Counted from the stretch's first letter, positions 27,603 to 36,666 are shown. The stretch is DNA of 64,000 bases from Brevundimonas mediterranea (GCF_011064825.1 NZ_CP048751.1:434001-498000); one strand, 5' to 3'. Numbers and translations: made by a program. Notes: generated by a model not told the origin, from the letters alone.

Positions 27603-28015
27603 CGACGTCGGACCCGCCGCCCCTTAGGATCAAAGCCAACGCCAGAGACTGATTGCCCCTGCTTTGGCGACCGCTTACACAGTCCGGCGTCGGGCGCCGT
27701 CAGATACGGGCGCAACTTGAGCCGGGGTCCGTCAGTGGCGGAGGCGGCGTTTCGCCCTGAAGTAGCGGGCCTCTTCGCAGAGGATTCCTCGCCCGACCCC
27801 TCCGCCTTGCACCGGGACTCGCTTTGATTCATTGTCGGCCGTCGGCGCTTGCGTCGACAGGGGCCGGGAATCCCCTGTGCGAAGCTCAATCTTTACGACC
27901 GCGCCTCGACGCGCGGCGTCCGTCCGCTGGTGACCGCGGCGCACCCCTGTGTGCGCCCGGTCGTGGCGGGCGCGCTCTCGGATTCCTGCCTCCTGAAAAC
28001 CGGCTGGAGGCCGCC
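27603..28015. other. Non-coding stretch ahead of the FecI-like sigma gene
   Basis: 413 bases between the inverted repeat and the GTG of the sigma factor gene. An open frame continues upstream of that GTG, but its residues are Arg/Pro/Gly-rich and unlike sigma factors. No promoter could be assigned with confidence and no RNA gene was recognised. Confidence 0.45.
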
Positions 28016-28507
28016 GTGAGCGATGTGAAGGAGATGAACCCGGACGCTGCGGCGAGCCTGAACGGGCTTTACCGACGCTATTCGGGGTGGCTTGGAAAGC
28101 GCCTGCGCGGACGTGTGGGCGTCGATGAAGCCGCCGATGTGGTGCAGGAAACCTACCTTCGCCTAGCTCCCTATCTCATCGAAGACATCCGTCACCCCAA
28201 GGCTCTGCTCCTTCGCGTGGCCCTCAACCTCGTTCGCGATGAACGGCGTCGGATGGCCCTCCGGGACCGGGCGATGCAGGGGGCGATTCCAATATGGGTC
28301 ACAGCGGTCGACGCGCCTGTCGACCGGCTGCACCTCAAGCAGGTTCTCCTGACCATGCCGCCGCTGTATCGGGACGTCTTCGTCTTGAGCCGGTTTGACG
28401 GTATGACATATCCGGAGATTGCTCTGGCCCACGGGATCAGCCTGGCTACGGTTGAACGGCGGATGGCCAAGGCTGTTGAGCACTGCATGGCCCAACTGGA
28501 CGTCTAA
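28016..28507 (+). CDS. FecI-like ECF sigma factor
   Basis: 163 residues. The GTG at 28016 is preferred because GGAGG lies five bases upstream. Region 2 (LYRRYSGWLGKRL, DVVQETYLRLA, HPKALLLRVALNLVRDERRR) and region 4 (LTMPPLYRDVFVLSRFDGMTYPEIALAHGISLATVERRMAKA) are those of iron-responsive ECF sigma factors. It should direct RNA polymerase to the TonB receptor gene downstream when released by FecR. The next gene is fecR-like, 10 bases on. Confidence 0.87.
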   Translation: MSDVKEMNPDAAASLNGLYRRYSGWLGKRLRGRVGVDEAADVVQETYLRLAPYLIEDIRHPKALLLRVALNLVRDERRRMALRDRAMQGAIPIWVTAVDAPVDRLHLKQVLLTMPPLYRDVFVLSRFDGMTYPEIALAHGISLATVERRMAKAVEHCMAQLDV

Positions 28508-28517
28508 GGCACGAACG

Positions 28518-29513
28518 ATGACTGCCGATAATGACCTGGACGTAAGACGACGCGAGGCCGCGTCGTGGTTCGCCACCCTCAACCAGAAGCGGGTGGCGGC
28601 TTCGGACATCACTGCTTTCAGTCAATGGCGCCGCACCCCTGCGAACGCGGAAGCCTATGCCCGGATCGAAACGATGTGGGAGGCGGCCGGGAGCCTCAAG
28701 GGCGACGCCGATATCGCCGCCTTGACTGCAGGGGCCCGCGCACGCGCCGACGCCTCGCGCAAACTGCAGGGCCGCCTCGCCAAAGGCCTTATACCGATCG
28801 GCGCCGTGGCGGCCGTCGCCGCAGTGGTTGTCGGCGTGACAATGTGGTCTGCCCGTCCTCTGTCCTATGAAACCGGGCTGGGCGAACGGCGGATCGTCGT
28901 CCTGGCCGATGGGTCAAAGGTTACCCTGGACACCGAGTCTCGCATCACCGTCAGGCTCACCGGCCGTCGCCGTGCTGTAGAGCTGGCGAGCGGCCAGGCC
29001 TTCTTCGATGTGGAGGGCGATCCCGCCCGCCCCTTCGTTGTTCGCGCCGGCGCGACCGACGTCACCGCCGTAGGAACCCGGTTTGACGTCCGCCGCGCGG
29101 GCGGCGGCGCGCAGGTGACGCTCGTCGAAGGCAAGGTCGATGTCGTAGACCGGGGGCAAGCCACGCCGCGGTGGTCCCTCGCCCCGGGCCAGCAGATTGT
29201 CACCGCCTCGCCTCGTCCAGCCGTCCGGTCGGTGGATGCGGCGTCGGAGACCAGCTGGACATCCGGCCGCCTCATCTTCGCCGGCGACACCGTCGAAGCC
29301 GCTGTGGCCGAGGTCAATCGCTACACCGCGTCCAAGGTCGTCCTGGATGCGCCCGCCATCGCCGATATCGCTGTCAGCGGCGCTTTCAACACGGGCGATG
29401 TCGAGGGCTTCGTGTCCGCGCTGACCGAGCTCTATCCGGTCGTCGCCGACCGCACGGCTTCCGGTCAGATCGTCATTCGTGACGCCCCCGCGAAAATTAT
29501 GAGCGCGCGCTGA
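28518..29513 (+). CDS. FecR-like anti-sigma/sensor protein
   Basis: 331 residues. A cytoplasmic N-terminal DUF4880-type segment (REAASWFATLNQKRVAASD, FSQWRRTPANAEAYARIE) comes first, one membrane helix (about 95-113) follows, and then a periplasmic FecR domain (GERRIVVLADGSKVTLD, VELASGQAFFDVEGDPARPFVV). It relays the state of the TonB receptor to the sigma factor encoded just upstream. Confidence 0.87.
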   Translation: MTADNDLDVRRREAASWFATLNQKRVAASDITAFSQWRRTPANAEAYARIETMWEAAGSLKGDADIAALTAGARARADASRKLQGRLAKGLIPIGAVAAVAAVVVGVTMWSARPLSYETGLGERRIVVLADGSKVTLDTESRITVRLTGRRRAVELASGQAFFDVEGDPARPFVVRAGATDVTAVGTRFDVRRAGGGAQVTLVEGKVDVVDRGQATPRWSLAPGQQIVTASPRPAVRSVDAASETSWTSGRLIFAGDTVEAAVAEVNRYTASKVVLDAPAIADIAVSGAFNTGDVEGFVSALTELYPVVADRTASGQIVIRDAPAKIMSAR

Positions 29514-29584
29514 GGGGTTTTGCCGCGCCCCTTCGTCTCTTCCCCGAACCGCGTCTGTGCGGATATCCATTTCGGGGGATTATT

Positions 29585-30625
29585 ATGCGTATCGGTCTCT
29601 GTTCGTCTGCTTTCGGAGCACTCGCTGTCGCGGCGGCAATGCCTGTCGTCGCCCAGGCGCAATCCCCTGCCGTCCAGTTCCGCGTCCCGGCCGGCCCGCT
29701 AGAAACCACTCTTCCGCTGTTCGCGGCGCAGAGCGGCGAGCAAATCCTCTATTCCACCGACCTCGTAGCCGGCCGTCAGTCTCCGGGCGTCAGCGGCGCG
29801 CTGCGGACCGATCAGGCGCTGACCGCGCTACTGCAGGGCACGGGCCTGAGGGCGCGGCGCACGAGCCCGAACACTCTGGTCGTCTTTGATCCTTCCGTCC
29901 GGGCGGAGGCAGCAGATGAGGCGATTGAGATCGACGAGGTGATCGTCACTGGCAGTTTGATCCGCGGCGTCGCTGACGGCCCGTCGCCAGTCATCACCGT
30001 GACCCGGGGCGATATCGACCGACAGGGGCATGGAACAGTTGCCCAAGCGCTTGCCGCCCTGCCCCAGAATTTTGGCGGCACCGGTAACGATGCCGCAATG
30101 AGCAACGGCGGCGACCGGACGGGTACGAACAGCTTTTACGCCTCGGGCGTCAATCTGCGCGGCTTGGGCAGCGATGCGACTCTCGTTCTGGTCAACGGCC
30201 GACGAATGGCGGGCACAGGAAACAAGGGCGACTTCGCCGATGTCTCCACAATACCGACCAGCGCCGTGGCCCGCATCGACGTGCTGCTCGATGGTGCGTC
30301 AGCGCTGTACGGAGCGGATGCCGTGGGCGGCGTGGTCAACATCATCCTGCGTGAGGACTATGACGGTGCCGAGACGCGGGTCCGGTACGGCGTCACCTCG
30401 GATGGGGCGAGCGATGAGCTCCAGATTGCCCACACCGTAGGGAGCCGGTGGTCGTCAGGCTCGGTCCTGGGCACCTATGAATACAATGACCGCAGCCGCC
30501 TGGCGGCATCCGAGCGGGACCGGGCGAACGACGCGGACTTGCGGCGGTTCGGAGGATCCGACCGGCGTCGCATCTTCAGCAACCCCGGCAACATCGTCGT
30601 CTTCGACGCCGCAGCCGGCGGCTAG
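29585..30625 (+). pseudogene. TonB-dependent receptor, truncated after the plug domain
   Basis: The frame encodes 346 residues where such receptors have about 900-1000. A signal peptide (1-26) leads to an STN signalling domain (about 30-100), which contacts FecR. It then has a TonB box region, a plug domain (IVTGSLIRG to DGASALYGADAVGGVVNII) and only the first barrel strands. Translation stops at 30625 exactly where the sequence becomes that of an unrelated nucleotidyltransferase-HEPN gene. The outer-membrane barrel is missing, so transport is not expected. Confidence 0.85.
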
Positions 30626-30628
30626 GTT
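30617..30628. repeat. 12-base direct repeat at the receptor/HEPN junction, copy 1
   Basis: GGCGGCTAGGTT occurs here, at the exact end of the TonB receptor frame, and again at 30707-30718 within the HEPN gene. A 12-base repeat 90 bases apart at a fusion point suggests recombination through short homology. Confidence 0.7.
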
Positions 30629-30706
30629 GTGAGCCTTGCCGCTGTAGAGCGTCACGACCAGAAGCACCGCATGATAAAGATGTTCAGCTGTCTGGTGAAA
30701 ATTGAA

Positions 30707-30718
30707 GGCGGCTAGGTT
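30707..30718. repeat. 12-base direct repeat at the receptor/HEPN junction, copy 2
   Basis: Second copy of GGCGGCTAGGTT, in the part that encodes NLAAFNF of the HEPN domain on the minus strand. See the copy at 30617. Confidence 0.7.
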
Positions 30719-31400
30719 CGGCTCATCGTCCGACATGCAAAAGGCCGCCACTTTTCGAAAGCTGGCTGCGCTCGTCATCCATTTCTCATAGTGCCGCTCC
30801 GCCTCCTCCAGCGCCACGCGCGCCTTGAGGTCCGCCGGCTTGTGCAGCTTGGCGCCCGGCGTGTCGTAGAGCAGCACGCCTTCGCGCACGATGTCGGCGA
30901 AGAAATAGCGACCGCGATCCAGTTGCTCGTTCACGTCGTCGAGCGAATGGACGATGAGGCTGACGGGCGTGCGGATGTCAGGCCCGATGGGCATGGTCCG
31001 GTTTTCGGCCTCGTACCAGAATTCGCCGTCGGTCAGGTCTTCATGATCGACGACGATCAGCAGGTCGAAATCCGAGAAGTAGCGCCCGACGGGGTCATGG
31101 ACCCAGTCGCCGCGCGCATAGCTGCCGTAGAGGATGACCTTGAGAATCCTGCCGTCCTTGAGCCGCGCGGCGCGACGGGTCGAGATCGCCTCCTCGAACG
31201 CCGCGCGCACAGTCTCGACCACCTGACGGAGTTCGGCCTGTTTGCGCAGCGGTAGATGATCGAGGCTCTTCTTCATGGCTGGAGTCTCCGCGATACGGCC
31301 GCACACGGCAAGGCTGAATACGCCGTCTTCGACCTGTCCGCCTCGCCGAGCGAGCGTCGTACCCAACGATGGTCTTCGCCGCCGCACGGCGGCGCCGATG

Positions 31401-31433
31401 AAAAAGCCGCGCGCCCCTAAAAGGGCGCGCGGC
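31401..31433 (-). terminator. Rho-independent terminator of the ParB-domain gene
   Basis: An 11-base perfect stem, GCCGCGCGCCC (31406-31416) with GGGCGCGCGGC (31423-31433), and a six-base loop are followed on the minus strand by five T residues (31405-31401). It starts 24 bases after the stop of the ParB-domain gene. A weaker T-run on the other side may let it act in both directions. Confidence 0.88.
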
Positions 31434-31457
31434 AAGTTTTCAGTCTCTCAGCGACGG

Positions 31458-33461
31458 CTATTCCGCCGCGAACGCATAGGCGTCGTCATCGCGCGGTTCG
31501 CTCGCGCTTTCGTCCTCCGGCTCCGCCGCATCGGACACCGTCCGCAGGACCGGGGGCAACCACCCCTTGCCCTCCACCAGCCGTTCCGCCGCCTCGGCCA
31601 TGTCGCCCTTTTTGAACCCGGCGATCCGGCCCGCCTCCTCCGCGTTGACGGCCTCCGTCACCGCCTCCAGCACCCGCGTCTTTGGGACGCGCGTGAAGTA
31701 GCTGGCCGCCGTCGCCGACCACGTCCCGGCCATGTCGAGGCCGACCACCGTCGCCAGCGTCTCGGCCTGCGCCAAGGCGCCGGGTCGCCGGTCGTGGGGG
31801 TCACGCACGGCGTAGAGGCCGACCCCGGCGCAGCAGGCCATCAGGTCCAACTGGTCCGATGGAGCCAACCCGAACACCACGCCCCACAGGTCCTCGGCCC
31901 GCTCGGGCAGTCGCGCGCCCCAAGCCTCGCACCGGTCCCGAACCCGCCGACCGGCAGGACCGTCGTCCACCCCCGGCGCCAGCCGCTCCAGACCGCTGAC
32001 AGACAGTCGAAGCTGCAGCGGCGTCCAGAGGCCATATCCCGGATAGAAGACCTGCAGCGCCAAGGCATGAACCACGGTCGCCAGCGCCGCGCCCACATCC
32101 GCCTGCACCGCGTCGCGCAGGCCCATGGTCTTGTGGGCCGTGAGGTCGATGACCAGCCGGTCGGACAGGGCGCTCCCGACCTCTTCCGGCTCCGGCGCGC
32201 GCCCGCCTCTCTCGGCGTCGGCGTCGCCACCGCAGTCCTCGACCGCCTCCTCTTCCGGCGGCGGCGCGACCGCGTCCTCGGCGCGGACCAGTCCGCGCTC
32301 GAAACGGGCCAGACCGTCATGGCCGAGCATCACCACGACCCCCGCCCGGGCCTTGGCCTCGGCGGCGTAGTCGAAGTCCGGACCGAAGGCCTGCAAGCTC
32401 TTGTCGATCTCCTCCAGCCGCGCATCCTCTTCGGGCGACAGCCCCTCCGCGCCCGCCTCGGAGACGATCCGGTCATATTCCTCCGACAGGGCCGTGATCT
32501 CGGCGGCGTCCGCCTCCGACCGTTCGACGGCCACCGGATAGACCCGCCCGAAGGCCGAGACGTCCGGATAGTCCAGGGCGGGCTCCGCCCACTTCCAGCC
32601 CTCCCGTTCGCGCGCCTCGTCGGCCAACCCGGACAGCTTCTCGCCGACCAGCCGGTCCAGCAGGACCACGTCCTCCAGCCAGCCGCCGCCGTCCTCGGTG
32701 AACAAATCCCGGAGGATTCCGCCGCCTTCGGCCTTATAGGTTTCGACGCCGACGAAGCGGACGCGCCGGTCGCCGACGCTCACCTTGGCCTCGGTCATGG
32801 CGCGCCGGATGGCGTAGGCCGGGGTATGGGGGCCGACCTGCTCCAGCACCTGCCGCTGCCGGTCCTGATCCTCGCTGACGCAGAAGGCGCTCAACTGATC
32901 CAGCGCCAGCGTCCCGGCCCGGTAGGCCGCCATCAACTCCGGAGCCGCTGAGCCGAGCCGGAGACGCTGACGCACGACATGGGCGGACACACCGAACCGG
33001 GCGCCGATCTCTTCGGGGCCGTAGCCCTTCTCGACAGCCAGTCGCTGGAAGGCCTCGAACTGGTCGGCGGGATGCATGGCCTCGCGGGTCATGTTCTCAT
33101 CGAGGCTGATCTCGTGGGCGTCGTTCTCGGCGTCCACGATGACCCGCACCGGATGGGTCCGCTTGATCGCCTTGCGCTTGGCCAGCAGCCGAAGCCCCTG
33201 ACGGCGCCCCTCGCCGATGCTGACGAGGTAGCTCCCGGTCGGAACGCCTTCCCCGTCCCGCTCGATCTCGACCACGGGCGGCTGCAACACCCCCTTGGCC
33301 TTGATCGAGGCCGCGAAGGCCTCGATGGTCGCCGGGCTGTGGGGCGTCTTCCTCGCATTCTTCGGTGAAGCCTTGAGCCGGTTCAGCGGCACGGTGATCT
33401 CCGCGCCATGGGCGGGGGTGGTCGCCTCGGTCGCGACGGTTTCGATGGATTGAGCAGTCAT
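31458..33461 (-). CDS. Large ParB-domain protein of an integrative element
   Basis: 667 residues. The ATG at 33461 has an AAGGAGG ahead of it. The N-terminal ParB/sulfiredoxin-like domain has the usual blocks: LKASPKNARKTP, GEGRRQGLRLLA, NMTREAMHPADQFEAFQRL, and a helix-turn-helix near EIGARFGVSAHVVRQRLRLG. The C-terminal 350 residues are acidic and not recognised. Such ParB-like proteins are typical of plasmids and integrated elements of alphaproteobacteria, where they may act in partition or as regulators. No ParA gene is nearby, which argues against a classical partition pair. Confidence 0.85.
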   Translation of the reverse strand: MTAQSIETVATEATTPAHGAEITVPLNRLKASPKNARKTPHSPATIEAFAASIKAKGVLQPPVVEIERDGEGVPTGSYLVSIGEGRRQGLRLLAKRKAIKRTHPVRVIVDAENDAHEISLDENMTREAMHPADQFEAFQRLAVEKGYGPEEIGARFGVSAHVVRQRLRLGSAAPELMAAYRAGTLALDQLSAFCVSEDQDRQRQVLEQVGPHTPAYAIRRAMTEAKVSVGDRRVRFVGVETYKAEGGGILRDLFTEDGGGWLEDVVLLDRLVGEKLSGLADEAREREGWKWAEPALDYPDVSAFGRVYPVAVERSEADAAEITALSEEYDRIVSEAGAEGLSPEEDARLEEIDKSLQAFGPDFDYAAEAKARAGVVVMLGHDGLARFERGLVRAEDAVAPPPEEEAVEDCGGDADAERGGRAPEPEEVGSALSDRLVIDLTAHKTMGLRDAVQADVGAALATVVHALALQVFYPGYGLWTPLQLRLSVSGLERLAPGVDDGPAGRRVRDRCEAWGARLPERAEDLWGVVFGLAPSDQLDLMACCAGVGLYAVRDPHDRRPGALAQAETLATVVGLDMAGTWSATAASYFTRVPKTRVLEAVTEAVNAEEAGRIAGFKKGDMAEAAERLVEGKGWLPPVLRTVSDAAEPEDESASEPRDDDAYAFAAE

Positions 33462-34011
33462 GTCTCTGCCTCCTTTGGGCAAGGGTTGCAGGCACGCGAA
33501 CTGCGCGCCTGAAACCCTGCCCGTCGGCGAGACCGGGGTAGCAAGGGCCAGGGCGGACCGGCCGGAGGGGGATCGCCCGACCTGCACAAGCCTGACGCCA
33601 ATGCCAATCATGACGATCCTCGCCGGCGCGGAAGGTCGGGGAGACCGGCCGGTCCGGCGGCGCAGCCGCTTCACCCTGGCGCGCGCGAGGGCGGAGCCCT
33701 TAGCTCTGCAAGCCCGACGAACCGTGCATTCCGTCGTCAAAGTCGACCGCTAAGAACCGGAGCTTATCGGTCACTGGCCACGATACCCAGTTGCAGCGAG
33801 GAAGGAGCCTGAAGAAGGCGGCGCCCATCCTGCGGTGCGGGATGACCGCGGCGGAGTGACTGGGATCGGTGACCCGTCGACTAAGCGACCGGGCGTCATC
33901 AGACGACGTCTGCGCAGACGGTGCTGAGAACCGTAAGACCAACACCGCGGGCCTGCGTGTTTTCCCTGCGGCATCTTTCGGTTCGAATCGACCCGAACGA
34001 GGAGATGCATC
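33462..34011. other. Divergent regulatory region between the parB-like and alpA-like genes
   Basis: 550 bases with no convincing gene; the open frames here have no family likeness. It must hold the outward promoters of both neighbours. Visible structure: a 12-base palindrome at 33908-33919, a nearby GTCGAC site, and a GC-rich imperfect repeat around 33815-33860. Confidence 0.5.
33908..33919. promoter_or_regulatory. 12-base palindrome upstream of the alpA-like gene
   Basis: GTCTGCGCAGAC is fully self-complementary and lies about 92 bases before the alpA-like start. It could be an operator for a dimeric regulator of the element. No biochemical assignment is possible from sequence. Confidence 0.4.
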
Positions 34012-34296
34012 ATGGGACAGACCCATTCGCCCCTGCCACGGACGATCAAGAAACCGGAACTGCGCCAGATGGTGCCGCTCGCAGACAGCACCATCTGGGA
34101 GATGGAGCAGCGCGGGGAGTTCCCCAGACGCTTCCGGCTGACGCCGCGATGCGTGGTCTGGGATCTGTCGGAGGTGCAGACCTGGCTGGAGAAACGCCGC
34201 CGCACCCCCGTCACGCCGGCCAAGGCTCCGGATGTGCGCCTGCGCCGATCACGCCCCGTCCACGACGGGCCGGGCGCCTCCCGACCGCACCTGTAA
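34012..34296 (+). CDS. AlpA-family DNA-binding regulator
   Basis: 94 residues with the MerR-like winged helix of AlpA/excisionase proteins: KKPELRQMVPLADSTIWEMEQ and GEFPRRFRLTPRCVVWDLSEVQTWL. A GAGGAG ribosome binding site precedes the ATG. AlpA proteins activate integrase or excision genes of islands and prophage-like elements; the integrase of this island is 1 kb away on the other strand. Confidence 0.87.
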   Translation: MGQTHSPLPRTIKKPELRQMVPLADSTIWEMEQRGEFPRRFRLTPRCVVWDLSEVQTWLEKRRRTPVTPAKAPDVRLRRSRPVHDGPGASRPHL

Positions 34297-34533
34297 GCCG
34301 CGCCTCGCTTTAGAAAACGGCGAGCGGATTATCGACTGCTTCAGCCGGGGATGGCGGAGGCAAGGGGGACGGGACACGGGCTTCCAGGGCCGATAATTGA
34401 TTTCTTCACCCCCGCGAGCTATATGTCGTCCCGAGGCCAGATCGGTTGAAACAGCCTCACCCGCCTCTTCGGAGGTCCACGCGTGAGCGAGATAGGGATT
34501 TCGATCCCGGAAGCGGCTACCGAGTGACTTCTG

Positions 34534-34564
34534 ATAAGGGCGCCTCCGGGCGCCCTTATCTTTT
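34534..34564 (+). terminator. Rho-independent terminator after the alpA-like gene
   Basis: An 11-base perfect stem, ATAAGGGCGCC (34534-34544) with GGCGCCCTTAT (34549-34559), and a four-base loop are followed by CTTTT. It lies 240 bases after the alpA-like stop on the plus strand. The right arm also contains the stop codon of the opposing gene that ends at 34556. Confidence 0.8.
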
Positions 34565-35095
34565 CCGGTGGAACTTCAGCTTTTCGCCCTTCAGCGTCTT
34601 GTCGATCAGAACGGCGAAGCGAACCTTGCTCATGTGCGCAATAGCGAGCGCCTGCGCCGGCTCCGGGCTGTAGGCGCTTTCCACGAAGAGCTTGAGATCG
34701 ACGCCCGCGTCGGCGCCGCGCTTGACCCGGAAGAAAACCCTGTAGTCCCCTGCTCCGCCGTCGTTGCGCACACCGATCCGCAGGAAGTTCGCCTCCGGGG
34801 TCTGATAGACGTGCGCCGTCGGCAGACCCTTCAGGATATGCGGGAGCGCCTGCGACAGCCCATAGCGGATCGGACAGAAGACGCGCCGCCTCGGACCATC
34901 CCAGACCGCGACCGCAGTTTCGTCGTGCTGGGCGGCGTCGAAGGTTTCACTGAAGCAGTGGTTGCTAAACCGGACATCGATCTTCACGCCGTTCGGACGC
35001 GACTGGGTGGCCATCTCCAGCACGAAGGGCTCGAGATGGTCGAACGCGAGCGTCTGCCCCGCGACTTCCAGCGGCGGAAAATACGGCCCGGCCAT
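34556..35095 (-). CDS. Hypothetical protein of the integrative element
   Basis: 179 residues, soluble, no signal peptide or membrane segment. Conserved-looking points are FSNHCFSETFD (Cys near residue 47) and RRRVFCPIRYGLSQALP, with a basic C-terminus KTLKGEKLKFHRKR. I do not recognise a characterised family. It lies between the alpA-like gene and the integrase on the same strand as the integrase, so it belongs to the element's conserved end. Its stop codon is embedded in a terminator stem. Confidence 0.7.
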   Translation of the reverse strand: MAGPYFPPLEVAGQTLAFDHLEPFVLEMATQSRPNGVKIDVRFSNHCFSETFDAAQHDETAVAVWDGPRRRVFCPIRYGLSQALPHILKGLPTAHVYQTPEANFLRIGVRNDGGAGDYRVFFRVKRGADAGVDLKLFVESAYSPEPAQALAIAHMSKVRFAVLIDKTLKGEKLKFHRKR

Positions 35096-35098
35096 GGC

Positions 35099-35191
35099 CT
35101 ACAGTCCCAACAGGTCCGGCGACCGCTTGCGCAGTCCCGGCCGGACGGCCGTGCGCTTGGTGGCGGCAGCCTTATCCCGCGCGTCGATCAT
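35099..35191 (-). CDS. Small ORF, 30 residues, basic
   Basis: The ATG at 35191 follows an AAGGAC ribosome binding site at good spacing. The product is a 30-residue basic peptide (MIDARDKAAATKR, ending RSPDLLGL). It ends three bases before the start of the hypothetical gene at 35095, so it could be a leader or a coupled small protein. No family is known; conservation would decide whether it is real. Confidence 0.4.
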   Translation of the reverse strand: MIDARDKAAATKRTAVRPGLRKRSPDLLGL

Positions 35192-35231
35192 GTCCTTGTC
35201 CCTGCATTTTCTGCTGGCATCCCGACGCATT

Positions 35232-36551
35232 TCAAAATTTCGGATCAAAACGCGGTGCGCTGACCTCTGACACGGTCAGAACCGGCGTGTAGGCGCGGCC
35301 CGCTTCCCAGGCGTCCACGGCGTTCGACCATTCCTGCGCCATGTGGCGGCGCTGGGTCTCGAACTCCGCCTTGTTGTAGACGCCTCGCGAAGATCGCTCT
35401 TCGTGAGCGAGCCCTTTCTCGATCCAGTCCGAGTTGAAGCCCATCTCGTGCAGCAGGGTCGAGGCCGTCCGCCGCAGGTCGTGCACGGTGAAGGGCTCGA
35501 GCGGAAGGTTACCCTTTCCGGCCCTTTCAGCGATCGCACTGGTGACGCGGTTGAAAGTCGCCCGCGACATCGGCGCATCGGCGTCATAGCGCGACGGCAG
35601 GATGTATTTCGAGTTGCCGGCGCAGGTCTTCAGAGCGACCAGGATGTCGAGCATCTGGGTGGAGAGGTAGACGTTGTGAGGGCGTGAGCGCTTCATGCGC
35701 GCAGCCGGGATCGACCAGACCGCATTGTCGAAATCCACCTCGGTCCACACCCCGTCCTGAAGTTCGCTCTTCCGAACCATGCTGAGGAGGATGAACTTCA
35801 AGCCGAGCCTGATGGTCGGCAGGGTCGCGACCTCACCCAGGAGCATCAGCATGATCCGGATTTCGGCTGGGGTGAGTGAGCGATCGCGCGGCCGGAAGGT
35901 GGCGATCGAAGCCGGACCCACGTCATCCGCAGGATTGTCGATCTTCTCGCCGTGGAGGATGGCCCAGCCGTAGATTTGTTTGACGATATCCCGGACATGG
36001 ATCGCCGTGGCGGGCGCCCCGCGATCCACAATCGCCTTGCAGTGGGCCCGCAGATCGTCGGGTGTGATCTCGCTCAGCAGGCGGTTCTTCCACTTCGGCA
36101 GGATGTCCCGATTGAAAATCGCCCGGCGCATGTCGCGGGTGCTGTCCGCCATCGGCGCGCGGTCCATCCAGCCCTGGGCGACCTGTGCGAAATCGTGAGC
36201 TTCCTTCAGGCGACGTTTGGCGCGCTGCTTTTCAACCGCGGGCGACACCCCGTCCGCGATCGCCTTCTTCACCTCGATCAGCCGCTCACGGGCTTGGGCC
36301 AGCGTCAATCCGGCGCTGCCGTAACGCCCGAGCGTCAAGGTCTCTCGACGGCCGTTGAACCGATAGTCGTAGCGGAATGAGATTGCGCCGCCCGTCGAGA
36401 CATAGACGTACATGCCGTCCCTGTCGGTACTCTTGTAAGCCCTTGCTTTCGGTCGCAAATTCTTCAGCGCAGTGTCGGTAAGCACGGTATAATCGCCTCT
36501 CTCCGTCGGTCCTCGAAATCGGTCCCGCCAAGACGGCTTTTTCTCATTCAT
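35232..36551 (-). CDS. int: P4-type tyrosine integrase of the guaA island
   Basis: 439 residues from the ATG at 36551; a start at 36662 would add 37 residues. An N-terminal arm-binding DUF4102-type domain (LTDTALKNLRPKARAYKSTDRDGMYVYV split across strands) precedes the core-binding and catalytic domains. The catalytic set is visible: Arg in MVRKSEL, Lys in ARMKRSRPHN, HDLRR, His in GLAHEERS and the nucleophilic Tyr in RGVYNKAEF. It points away from guaA, whose 3' end is a common target of such integrases. Confidence 0.92.
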   Translation of the reverse strand: MNEKKPSWRDRFRGPTERGDYTVLTDTALKNLRPKARAYKSTDRDGMYVYVSTGGAISFRYDYRFNGRRETLTLGRYGSAGLTLAQARERLIEVKKAIADGVSPAVEKQRAKRRLKEAHDFAQVAQGWMDRAPMADSTRDMRRAIFNRDILPKWKNRLLSEITPDDLRAHCKAIVDRGAPATAIHVRDIVKQIYGWAILHGEKIDNPADDVGPASIATFRPRDRSLTPAEIRIMLMLLGEVATLPTIRLGLKFILLSMVRKSELQDGVWTEVDFDNAVWSIPAARMKRSRPHNVYLSTQMLDILVALKTCAGNSKYILPSRYDADAPMSRATFNRVTSAIAERAGKGNLPLEPFTVHDLRRTASTLLHEMGFNSDWIEKGLAHEERSSRGVYNKAEFETQRRHMAQEWSNAVDAWEAGRAYTPVLTVSEVSAPRFDPKF

Positions 36552-36666
36552 CTCAATGACTTGCTGGAAATGAATACCGTCAGACCGCGGCCCGATGTCA
36601 GGACGGTATGAGCCCGAGTCCGCCAGATCAATGCAGCGGCGTACCGTCGGCCAGTCCGACAAAACG

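Larger units (their letters stand above)
30455..31276 (-). pseudogene. Nucleotidyltransferase-HEPN protein with truncated C-terminus
   Basis: From the ATG at 31276 the protein has an MNT-like nucleotidyltransferase domain (ILYGSYARGDW and a FSDFDLLIVVD metal-site segment). A HEPN-like helical domain follows (FNFHQTAEHLYHAVLL). The authentic sequence appears to end near LYSGKAHNL at about 30623; the last roughly 56 codons are the antisense of the TonB receptor. MNT and HEPN domains often form toxin-antitoxin or nucleotide-modifying pairs, and a single-chain version is common in alphaproteobacterial mobile DNA. The loss of the C-terminal end may inactivate it. Confidence 0.68.

Noticed and set aside
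27824..28015. Longer FecI-like sigma factor starting at 27824
   Set aside because: The extra 64 residues have no sigma-factor likeness, whereas the GTG at 28016 has a good ribosome binding site.
33975..33992. A GGTTCGAATC segment resembling a tRNA T-arm
   Set aside because: No acceptor stem, anticodon arm or D-arm could be folded around it.
34470..34530. Possible tRNA remnant before the terminator near the integrase end
   Set aside because: A GGGATTTCGATCCC-like hairpin is present, but stems and loop lengths do not fit a tRNA.
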